Part shown: piece by piece, positions 23,175 to 32,217 of the stretch
Numbering within the stretch: position 1 is the first letter of the stretch
How the letters are laid out: each line of letters starts with the position of its first letter
From: Anaeramoeba ignava
Taxonomy: Eukaryota; Metamonada; Anaeramoebidae
Length of the DNA: 64,000 bases
Direction: 5' to 3'
Assembly (NCBI GenBank): GCA_028826165.1
Contig: JAPDFW010000123.1
Location: forward strand, 1-64,000
Program-made: the position numbers and the translations under genes
The notes under the pieces: generated by a model
Databases searched by the model: none
What the model was told of the DNA's origin: nothing
The model's input: the letters and a program-made list of their open reading frames with translations, nothing else

Positions 23175-24284
23175 ATGAGTGGTTTTATTGAATTTGAATT
23201 ACAATGCAATCCTTTTCTTAATGAATTAAGATCAAAACCCAAATTTAAGAAAATATTAATGTTATTAAAAGGAACAAGAATAATAATTTTATCACCACAA
23301 ACAGTTCAAATTGAAAATATTCCAATTACAATTCAATTTGTTAAGAATCATCTTGGAATTATTAATCCTAACAATGAAAATCAAATTATAAAACTAAATG
23401 GATTGCCGTTAATTATAAAATCATTTTCAAAAGACGATATTTTTTTTGAACATTTAAATTCAATTTCAGTTACAAATCAACAAAGAAAACAATTTGAAAA
23501 ATTAATTAATAAACAAGAATCTACTTTAGCTTTTCAAAATTTGCAAAAAATTGTTTCTGATTTAGAAATTAATGAAATTTCCCAAATTTTAATTTTAAGA
23601 AGAGGAAATTTTTTTACAAATTCTCAAGATTTATCATTTCCTCTTTTAATTTTATCAAATGTTCTTCCATTTTCAATTGAAAAACGAAAATCCATTTCAA
23701 AACAAAAAGAGAAAGAAAATCAAAATCAAAAAGAAAATCAAAATCAAAATCAAAAAGAAAATCAAAATCAAAATCAAAATCAAAATCAAATTCAAAATCA
23801 AATTCAAAATCAAAATCAAAATCAAAATCAAATTCAAATTCAAAATCAAAATCAAAATCAAAATCAAATTCAAAATCAAAAAGAAAAAAAGAAAATTTAT
23901 TTGAAAAAGAAAAAAAAAGAAACACAAAATTTATTTGAAATTTCTTCTCCATTTCAAAATCAAAATCAAAATCAAATCCAAATTCAAAATCAAAATCAAA
24001 TTCAAAATCAAAATCAAATTCAAAATCAAAATCAAAATCAAAATCAAAATCAAAATCAAAATCAAATCCAAATTCAAAATCAAAATCAAATTCAAAACCA
24101 AAATCAAAATCAAAATCAAAATCAAATTCAAATTTTTTCTTTTTATAAAACTGATTTGAAAAATATTCAAATTGGTAATTTATCAAATCTTCTTTATGAA
24201 TATCAAGAACTTGTTAAAAAAAATCTAGAATTAAGAAGTATTTTAAAAGAAACACTTGCAAAACAAAGACAATTAATAAATTAA
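23175..24284 (+). CDS. unknown protein with large Gln/Asn tracts
   Basis: A 369-residue single-exon protein that I do not recognise. Residues 1-175 look globular with alternating strands and helices (start MSGFIEFELQCNPFLNELRS; LKGTRIIILSPQTVQIENIP). Residues 180-235 and 260-318 are Gln-Asn/Gln-Ile tracts from CAAAAT and CAAATT hexamers, separated by a Lys-rich linker. The last 40 residues form a probable coiled coil (LYEYQELVKKNLELRSILKE). Start is the first ATG after TTTTTCATTTT repeats and a CGGAAAAA element at 23119. Stop is TAA. The stable in-frame body and normal context make it a real gene. Confidence 0.7.
   Translation: MSGFIEFELQCNPFLNELRSKPKFKKILMLLKGTRIIILSPQTVQIENIPITIQFVKNHLGIINPNNENQIIKLNGLPLIIKSFSKDDIFFEHLNSISVTNQQRKQFEKLINKQESTLAFQNLQKIVSDLEINEISQILILRRGNFFTNSQDLSFPLLILSNVLPFSIEKRKSISKQKEKENQNQKENQNQNQKENQNQNQNQNQIQNQIQNQNQNQNQIQIQNQNQNQNQIQNQKEKKKIYLKKKKKETQNLFEISSPFQNQNQNQIQIQNQNQIQNQNQIQNQNQNQNQNQNQNQIQIQNQNQIQNQNQNQNQNQIQIFSFYKTDLKNIQIGNLSNLLYEYQELVKKNLELRSILKETLAKQRQLIN
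23716..24134. repeat. CAAAAT/CAAATT hexamer arrays in coding sequence
   Basis: Two blocks of tandem hexamers encode (Gln-Asn/Gln-Ile)n in frame, separated by a Lys/Glu-rich linker at about 23878-23955. Long open frames on the other strand and in other phases over this block are by-products of the repeat. Confidence 0.9.
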
Positions 24285-24496
24285 AATTAAAATTAAAATT
24301 TAAATTAAATTAAATTAAAATCGGAAAAAAATATTTTTTAATTAAATTTTTTTTTTTTTAACGATTAAATAACGGTTTAAAAAAAAAATAATTTAATTAA
24401 AAAAAAAAACAATTTGAATTAAATAAAAATCATTTTTTCTTTTTCTTTCTTTAATTTTTTAATTCTTTAATTTGTTAATTTGTTAATTTTTATAAA
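24285..24496 (+). promoter_or_regulatory. upstream region of the Cdh1 gene
   Basis: 212 bp of A/T-rich sequence holding AATCGGAAAAAAA at about 24319, a TAACGATTAAATAACGG segment at about 24359, and AATCATTTTTTCTTTTTCTTT at about 24428 before the ATG. No gene is visible. Confidence 0.4.
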
Positions 24497-26215
24497 ATGA
24501 ATCAAAAAATTTTTGATGATTTATTTAGATTTGATACTCCTTTAAATCCTAAAAATTTAAGAAGAGTTTCTTCTTTTAATGAAAATAGAAAAAAAACTCC
24601 AATTCAAAATAGAAAAGGAAATTCCAATAAAAATGGTGAACCAAAAACACCAATTTTTTCAAATAAAAAAAATAGAAATGAAAACAAAAACAATCTTAGA
24701 AATTCAAATTCAAGATCAAGATCAAGAACAAAAACAAGATCAACATCAAAATCACGATCCAAATCAAATCAAAAATCAAATTCCAAATCAAATTCAAAAA
24801 AAACTCCTCGTTGTGATCGTTTCATTCCAACAAGAAATGAAGATTTAAACATATCAAACTTCCATTTAACAAATGAGGAAACAATTTCTAATATCCAAGA
24901 AGAAGATACCCCCAAAAAAATACAATATAAAAATGCACTTACAACAAGTTTATTAATGAATGAAAATTTCAATACAAATCAATCAAATTTTTCTCAATCC
25001 AAAAAAAAAGAAGAACAAGATCCACATTTTTCAAATTTGGAGAATTCTAACCAAAAAGATTATAAAATATTGCGTTTCAAAGATAAAGCACCTCCACCAA
25101 GCCCAGGAATTCAACAATCAAATATTCTTTATTCACAAAACAAATTCGACAGTAAGAAAAAAAGCAGAACAAGTCGCGTAATTCCACAGGTCCCAGAAAG
25201 GATACTCGACGCACCAGACTTTGTTGATGATTATTACCTCAATCTTCTCGACTGGGGATCAGATTCAATTCTTGCCGTAGCTCTTGGACCAAGTGTGTAT
25301 TTATGGAACTCAAAGGATGCACAAGTTAGTGAACTATTTGAACCTGATGAAAGTGAAGAAGATGAGACGATAACGGCAGTGTCCTGGATTCAGTCCGGAA
25401 ACGTCATCGCACTGGGCAAGACTGACGGATGCGTTGAATTGTGGGATTGTGAAAAACAGATGAAAATTAGATCAATGGATGGACACTTGGCAAGAGTAGG
25501 TGCACTGAGTTGGAATTCCCATATATTATCAAGTGGCTCTCGCGATACAGCAATATTCCACCATGATGTCAGGATTGCTCAGCACAAAACAGCCGTTTTG
25601 AAAGGTCATTCACAAGAAGTTTGTGGATTGAAATGGTCACCTGATGGAAATCAATTAGCAAGTGGTGGAAATGATAATATTTTGAATATTTGGAATGCTC
25701 ATTCTCATACATCCCCAGAATTCATTTTGAGAGAGCACACCGCAGCAGTAAAAGCAATCGACTGGTGTCCTTGGCAACGATATTTGTTAGCCACTGGAGG
25801 CGGAACAGCAGATGCAAAAATCAAATTTTGGAATACTCAAAATGGTAACTGTTTGAATACAATTGATTCAGGCTCTCAAGTTTGCGCTTTGAAATGGTCA
25901 ACAACTCATCGCGAATTTGTTTCTTCTCACGGTTTTTCTCAATTCCAATTATCCGTTTGGAAATACCCTTCTTTGACTAAAATCACTGATTTAACTGGTC
26001 ATACTTCAAGAGTTCTTCAATTAGCTTTATCTCCTGATGGATCTACTGTTTGTTCTGTTGCTGGTGATGAAACTTTGAGATTTTGGAAGATTTTTTCTTC
26101 AAATGATTCTCTTAAATCAAATTCTCTTATTTCTGAAAAGAAGTTTAAACAAATTTCAAATCAAAATTTATCTAATCATAAAAAAGGAACTATTGAATAT
26201 TTTAATATTCGATAA
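24497..26215 (+). CDS. CDH1: Cdc20/Cdh1 (fizzy-related) APC/C activator
   Basis: A WD40 co-activator of the anaphase-promoting complex, 572 residues in one exon. Ordered landmarks: disordered N-terminus with an S/R-rich stretch (about 70-100); C-box DRFIPTR at residues 107-113, which binds the APC/C; LTTSLLMNENF; RILDAPDFVDDYYLNLLDWG opening the propeller; seven WD repeats (GHSQEVCGLKWSPDGNQLAS, GHTSRVLQLALSPDGS); and the C-terminal Ile-Arg tail at 571-572. Having both C-box and IR tail makes the assignment firm. Cdc20 versus Cdh1 is less certain; I favour the Cdh1 type from the LDAPDFVDDYYLNLLDW form. The propeller region (about 25170-25620) has clearly more G and C than its neighbours, suggesting strong codon constraint. 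Confidence 0.93.
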   Translation: MNQKIFDDLFRFDTPLNPKNLRRVSSFNENRKKTPIQNRKGNSNKNGEPKTPIFSNKKNRNENKNNLRNSNSRSRSRTKTRSTSKSRSKSNQKSNSKSNSKKTPRCDRFIPTRNEDLNISNFHLTNEETISNIQEEDTPKKIQYKNALTTSLLMNENFNTNQSNFSQSKKKEEQDPHFSNLENSNQKDYKILRFKDKAPPPSPGIQQSNILYSQNKFDSKKKSRTSRVIPQVPERILDAPDFVDDYYLNLLDWGSDSILAVALGPSVYLWNSKDAQVSELFEPDESEEDETITAVSWIQSGNVIALGKTDGCVELWDCEKQMKIRSMDGHLARVGALSWNSHILSSGSRDTAIFHHDVRIAQHKTAVLKGHSQEVCGLKWSPDGNQLASGGNDNILNIWNAHSHTSPEFILREHTAAVKAIDWCPWQRYLLATGGGTADAKIKFWNTQNGNCLNTIDSGSQVCALKWSTTHREFVSSHGFSQFQLSVWKYPSLTKITDLTGHTSRVLQLALSPDGSTVCSVAGDETLRFWKIFSSNDSLKSNSLISEKKFKQISNQNLSNHKKGTIEYFNIR

Positions 26216-26291
26216 ATTTGAATAAAAAAAAAATATTTTAAAATTGAATTTTCATTTTTCATTTTTCATTTTTTTTCTTTATTAAATTTAA

Positions 26292-27163
26292 ATGGAAAAG
26301 AAATTTGATCCATTTTTAATACTTGGAGTTTCAAAAGATTCTTCATTAAATGAAATTAAGAAAAAATATCACAAATTAATACTTGAATATCATCCAGATA
26401 GATTAAATAAATCAAAAACAAATGAAAATTTAAATCAAAATCAAAAATCAAATTCAAAATGAAAATCAAATTGAAATTCAAAATGAAAATCAAATTCAAA
26501 TTCAAAATCAAAATCAAAATCAAAATCAAATTCAAAATCAAAATCAAAATCAAAATCAAATTCAAAATCAAAATCAAAATCAAAATCAAATTCAAAATGA
26601 AAAATCAAATTCAAAATGAAAATCAAATTCAAATTCAAAATGAAAATCAAAATCAAAATCAAAATCAAAATCAAAATCAAATTCAAAATCAAATTCAAAA
26701 TGAAAATGAAAATTTAAATCAAAATCAAAATCAAAATCAAAATCAAATTCAAAATGAAAATAAATTTATTGAAATTCAAAATGAAAATCAAAATGAAAAT
26801 CAAAATGAAAATTTAAATCAAAATCAAAATGAAAATGAAAATAAATTTATTGAAATTCAAAAAGCTTGGGAAATTTTAAGTAATCAAAAACTTAGAGAAG
26901 ATTATGAATTAAAAAATAAATCAAATATTTTGGAAAATGATTCTGAAAATGAATTGGAACAAGATGCACCTTTAATTGGAAGTATTAGTATTGATGATAT
27001 GGATTGGGATGGAATTAAAAATTGTTTTTGGTATCCTTGTCCTTGTGGTGGAAGATTTGAAATTTTAGAACAAGAATTAGATCTTGGAATTGATATTGCA
27101 ATTTGTGATTCTTGTTCTTTAGGAATTCGTGTTTTATTTGAAGTTATTACAGAAGATAAATAA
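26292..27163 (+). CDS. DPH4: DPH4/DNAJC24-like J-protein with CSL zinc finger
   Basis: A diphthamide-biosynthesis J-protein that supplies electrons and iron through its zinc/iron-binding DPH-type domain. The N-terminal J domain has FDPFLILGVSKDSSLNEIKK and HPD at 26394-26402. Helix III of the J domain is FIEIQKAWEILSNQKLREDY at about 26840-26900. The CSL domain has FWYPCPCGGRFEI and CDSCSLGIRVLFE, giving four cysteines as CxC and CxxC. About 140 codons of N/Q/E hexamer repeat are inserted inside the J domain after the HPD loop. Two surplus bases (upstream frames stop at TGA 26460-26462 and 26617-26619) must be skipped to join the two halves. With both skipped the length is 290 codons in perfect frame. 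No GT-AG intron could do it, because the tract lacks GT. Confidence 0.85.
26425..26850. repeat. hexamer array inside the DPH4 J domain
   Basis: Tandem CAAAAT, CAAATT and GAAAAT hexamers. The segment encoding NKFIEIQ appears twice (about 26759-26780 and 26840-26861), so part of helix III was duplicated with the array. A five-A run occurs at each of two points (about 26443 and 26600) where the frame changes. Confidence 0.85.
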
Positions 27164-27184
27164 ACTTTAGAAAGCTTTTTTTTT

Positions 27185-29015
27185 CTTTCAAATTGAAATA
27201 AATTGAAATAAATTGAAATAAATTGAAATAAATTTGGAATAAATTGAAATAAATTGGAAATAAATATGAAATAAATTGAAATAAATTGAAATAAATTGGA
27301 ATAAATTGAAATAAATTGGAATAAATTGAAATAAATTGAAATAAATATGAAATAAATTGAAATAAATTGAAATAAATTGAAATAAATTGAAATAAATTGA
27401 AATAAAATGGAATAAATTGGAATAAATTGAAATAAAATGAAATAAATTGAAATAAAATGAAATAAATTGAAATAAATTGAAATAAATTGAAATAAATTGG
27501 AAATAAATTGAAATAAATTGAAATAAATATGAAATAAATATGAAATAAATTGAAATAAAATGAAATAAATATGAAATAAATTGAAATAAAATGGAATAAA
27601 TTGAAATAAATTGAAATAAATTGGAAATAAATTGAAATAAATTGAAATAAAATGAAATAAATTGAAATAAATTGAAATAAATTGAAATAAATTGAAATAA
27701 ATTGAAATAAATTGAAATAAATTGAAATAAATTGAAATAAATTGGAATAAATTGGAAATAAATTGAAATAAATTGAAATAAAATGAAATAAATTGAAATA
27801 AAAGGAAATAAATTGAAATAAATTGAAATAAATTGAAATAAATTGAAATAAATTGAAATAAATTGAAATAAATTGAAATAAAATGAAATAAAATGAAATA
27901 AATTGAAATAAATTGAAATAAATTGAAATAAATTTGAAATAAATTGAAATAAATTGAAATAAATTGAAATAAATTTGAAATAAATTGAAATAAATATGAA
28001 ATAAATTGAAATAAATTGAAATAAATGGAAATAAATTGAAATAAATATGAAATAAATTGAAATAAATTGAAATAAATTGAAATAAATTGGAATAAATTGA
28101 AATAAATTGAAATAAATTGATAAAAAATTGGAATAAATTGAAATAAATTGAAATAAATTGAAATAAATTGGAATAAATTGAAATAAATTGAAATAAATTG
28201 AAATAAATTGAAAATAAATTGAAATAAATTGAAATAAATTGAAATAAATGGAAATAAATTGAAATAAATTTGAAATAAATTGAAATAAATTGAAATAAAT
28301 TGGAAATAAATTAAAATAAATTGAAATAAATTGAAATAAATGGAAATAAATTGGAATAAATTAAAATAAATTGAAATAAAATTGAAATAAATTGGAATAA
28401 ATTGAAATAAATTGAAATAAATTGAAATAAATTGAAATAAATTGAAATAAATATGAAATAAATTAAAATAAATTGAAATAAATTGGAATAAAATGAAATA
28501 AATTGAAATAAATTGAAATAAATTGAAATAAATTGAAATAAATTGAAATAAAATGAAATAAATATGAAATAAATTGAAATAAATTGAAATAAATTGAAAT
28601 AAAATGAAATAAATTAAAATAAATTGAAATAAATTGAAATAAATTGAAATAAATTGAAATAAATTGAAATAAATTGAAATAAATTGAAATAAATTGAAAT
28701 AAATTGAAATAAATTGAAATAAATTGAAATAAATTGAAATAAATATGAAATAAATTGAAATAAATTGAAATAAATATGAAATAATATGAAATAAATATGA
28801 AATAAATTGAAATAAATTGAAATAAATGGAAATAAATTGAAATAAAATGAAATAAAATGAAATAAAATGAAATAAATTGAAATAAATTGAAATAAATTGA
28901 AATAAATATGAAATAAATTGAAAAAAATTGAAATAAAATGAAATAAAATGAAATAAATTGAAATAAATTGAAATAAATTGAAATAAATTAAAATAAATTA
29001 AAATAAATTAATAAA
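27185..29015. repeat. 1.8-kb array of a 10-bp unit GAAATAAATT
   Basis: About 180 head-to-tail copies of GAAATAAATT with minor variants (GGAATAAATT, GAAATAAAAT, GAAATAAATAT). It fills the whole interval between the DPH4 stop and the RhoGAP promoter. It has no G/C beyond one or two G per unit and no coding potential. The period equals roughly one DNA helical turn. Confidence 0.95.
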
Positions 29016-29054
29016 AAATTTTTCATTTTTCATTTTTCTCATTTGTTAAAAAAA

Positions 29055-32000
29055 ATGGCAGCTTTTTTATTATTAAAAGTTTCTTTTCCTTATAAACAAA
29101 CAACAAAAATGATGAAATTTACACCATTAACTTTAGTAGAAGAAGTTAAAGAACAAATATGTACAAGAGAAGGAATTGAAAATCCAGAATCATTTGGACT
29201 TTTTTGTACAACAGGAAATGGTTTTTGGTTAGAAGATAAACAACCAATTTTTGGTTATGAACTTTGGAATGATGTATTTATTAAAGAGAATTTTAAATTG
29301 AAATAAAAAAAGCAAAAAAAATTTTCAATTAAAAATTTCAATTCAAATTTTCCAATTAAAAAGAAAACGGTTGAATTTAAAAAAAATATTTTCAGAAATT
29401 TAAATATTGTTTATTTGGGTGAATTATATACAGTTCCTATTGATGAAATACTTTCAGTTTCAAAACAAATTCCAATTATAACAAGAAATTTGGGAATTAC
29501 AAATTATCTTAATTTTGTTTTTGTTTATCAAGGAAGTAAGAAAATAATTTAATCATTTAAAAAAAATTATTTTTTTTCTTTTTAATATTTTTTCTTCATT
29601 TTTTTTTTAGGATTTTTAAATGAAAATAAGAATTTCTTTGAACAAGAAATTGAAGATATTGATAAAGCAGAAATTATTTTAAAAAAAGATATTCCACTTT
29701 CAGTTAAAAAAATTGAAATTGATGCAAATAAAAAGAAAAAAGTATTTTTGAAAAACAAAATTCATTTGAAAAATTTATTTGGAAAATTTTAAAACAAAAA
29801 AATTAAAGAAAAAAGATGAAATTATTTCAAATCCAATTTTTCAAAAACCTCTTCATGTTGCTTTAACAAGAGGAGAAAAAGTATTAGAAGTGCCAACAAT
29901 TCTTACTAAACCTTTTGAATATGTAGAAAAATTTGGTAAATAAAAAATGAAATTGAAAAAGAAATGATTTAATTTAAATTTTTTAATTGAATTTTTATGA
30001 AAAAAAATTCAGGAATGGATGTTGAAGGAATTTATAGGAAATCAGGAGGAAAAAATACAATTGAAAAATTAAAGGATCTTTTTGATAAAAGTGAATATTT
30101 AAAATAAAATTAAAATTAATTTATAAATTAAAATTAAAATGAAAATTAAAATAATTAAAATTAAAATTCATTTGAAAAGGTGATGATTTTAATTTTCAAG
30201 AATTGGTTTCTTCTCCTCATGATGCAACTGGTGTTTTCAAATTATATCTTCGAGAATTACCAGAACCTCCACTTACTTGGGAACTTTATGATAAATTTAT
30301 TGAAGCTGATGGTGAATATTTAAAAACAAATTTAATTCAAAATGGAAATTTAATTTAAAACAAATTTAATTCAATTTAATTTAAAACAAATTTAATTCAA
30401 TTTAAAAACAAATTTAATTCAAAATGGAAATTTAATTCAAAATGGAAATTTAATTCAAAATGGAAATTTAATTTAATTTAAAACAATTTTAATTCAATTT
30501 AATTTAATTCAAAATGGAAATTTAATTCAAAACAAATTTAATTCAAAATGAAAATTTAATTTAATTTAAAACAATTTTAATTCAATTCAATTTAATTCAA
30601 AACAAATTTAATTTAATTCAATTCAAAACAAATTTAATTTAATTCAATCCAAAACAAATTTAATTTAATTCAATTTAATTTAATTTAATTCAATTTAATT
30701 TAATTTAATTCAATTTAATTTAATTCAATTCAAAACAAATTTAATTTAATTCAATTCAAAACAAATTTAATTTAATTTAATTTAATTTAATTTAATTTAA
30801 TTTAATTTAATTTAATTTAATTTAATTTAATTTAATTTAATTCAAAACAAATTCAATTTAATTTAAAACAAATTCAATTTAATTCAATTTAATTCAATTT
30901 AAAATGGAAATTTAATTTAATTTAAAACAATTTTAATTTAATTCAAAATGGAAATTTAATTTAATTTAAAACAATTTTAATTCAATTTAATTTAATTTAA
31001 AATGGAAATTTAAAGAAATTCCTGAAAATTGGGAAAGAGTCAAACAATTAAGAAGATTAGTTTATTCACTTCCAACTCCAAATTTTAATGCTGTTAAATG
31101 TATTTGTGAACATATGTTTAAAGTTTCTCAATATTCAGCTCAAAATCAAATGGGAATATCCAATTTAGCAATGCTTATGGGACCAAATTTATTAAGAAGT
31201 CCTGATGAATCAATGTCTGCTGTTGTTACTGATACAAGACATCAATATTCAATTTGTGCAACTTTAATTTCTGAATATGAATATATGTTTTATGTATTTT
31301 AGAAAGAATTTTAATTTTAATTTCAATTTTAATTTTAATTTTAATTTTAATTTTAAATTTAATTTTAATTTTAATTTTAATTTTAATTTTAATTTTAATT
31401 TTAATTTTAATTTTGATTTTAATTTTAATTTTAATTATAATATTAAATTTTAATTTTAATTTTAATTTTAATTTTAATTTTAATTTTAATTTTAATTTTA
31501 ATTTTAATTTTAATTTTAATTTTAATTTTAATTTTAATTTTAATTTTAATTTTAATTTTAATTTTAATTTTAATTTTTAATTTTAATTTTAATTTTAATT
31601 TTAATTTTAATTTTAATTTTAATTTTAATTTTAATTTTAATTCTAATTTTAATTTATATTTTAATATTGATTTTAAATTGAAATAGAATAAAGAAAAAAG
31701 TTTTTATCCACCATTTGCAAAAGTAGTATATGAATTTCAAGCAAGTGAAAAAGGAGAATTAACAATCAAAGTAGGAGAAATAATCGAAGTAGTAAAAAGT
31801 GATGATTCAGGATGGTGGGTAGCAAGAGGACCAAATAAAAAACAAGGATTAATACCATCTTCTTATGTGGAAATTGTTCCTGATTATATTCCTCCTCCAA
31901 GAGTTAAAAGAAAACAAGTTCAAGGAAAACAATCCAAAAAACAACATATTCAATCACAAATTCAAATTTTAAAAGATTCTTTAAATGAAGAACTTAAAAT

Positions 32001-32142
32001 TAAAAGTGAATTGCAAACTGAAAAAAAAGAATTGGAATCGATTTTAAAAGAAATTCATGATTCAATTCAACAAGAAATACAACTTACTATTAAAATTGAA
32101 AATCTTATTAAAGCAAAACATGGTGATGATATTTTGAAATGA
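29055..32142 (+). CDS. RhoGAP-SH3 protein with talin-head-like N-terminus
   Basis: A Rho-family GTPase-activating protein of 530 residues. Exons 29055-29273, 29364-29535, 29611-29741, 29809-29935, 30013-30090, 30180-30311, 31016-31293 and 31687-32142 join in frame. Residues 1-75 resemble the talin F0 ubiquitin-like fold (MMKFTPLTLVEEVKEQI, GFWLEDKQPI). The next part resembles F1 (VEFKKNIFRNLNIVYLG, NLGITNYLNFVFVY). The RhoGAP domain has GMDVEGIYRKSG with the arginine finger at Arg225, LYLRELPEPPLTW and QMGISNLAMLMGPNLL. The SH3 domain (about 388-445) has AKVVYEFQASEKGELTIKVG and GWWVAR. A coiled-coil tail ends in AAA-TGA. Two introns are repeat-expanded (704 and 393 nt). Likely role: linking membrane or adhesion sites to Rho/Rac down-regulation. 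Confidence 0.88.
30312..31015 (+). repeat. expanded 704-nt intron in RhoGAP domain
   Basis: Donor GATG|GTGAATATT, acceptor TTTAAAG|AAATTCC. The interior is an irregular array of AATTTAATTCAAAACAAATT and AATGGAAATTTAATT units plus a pure TTTAA run near 30775-30840. Joining the exons gives FIEADEIPENWERVKQL in frame. Confidence 0.88.
31294..31686 (+). repeat. expanded 393-nt intron before the SH3 exon
   Basis: Donor TTTTAT|GTATTTTAG, acceptor GAAATAG|AATAAAG. Almost entirely a TTTTAA hexamer-like array (about 55 copies). Phase 0 on both sides. Confidence 0.88.
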
Positions 32143-32217
32143 AATCAAATAATTTTTTTCATTTTTCATTTTCATTTTTCATTTTTTTAAAAAAATAATA
32201 AATTTAATAAAAGAAAA

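Noticed and set aside
32140-32142. AAA-TGA as an obligatory +1 frameshift signal
   Set aside because: AAA-TGA is the natural terminator of the RhoGAP gene here and of the Cfd1 gene at 53258-53260, so the hexamer alone cannot force a shift.
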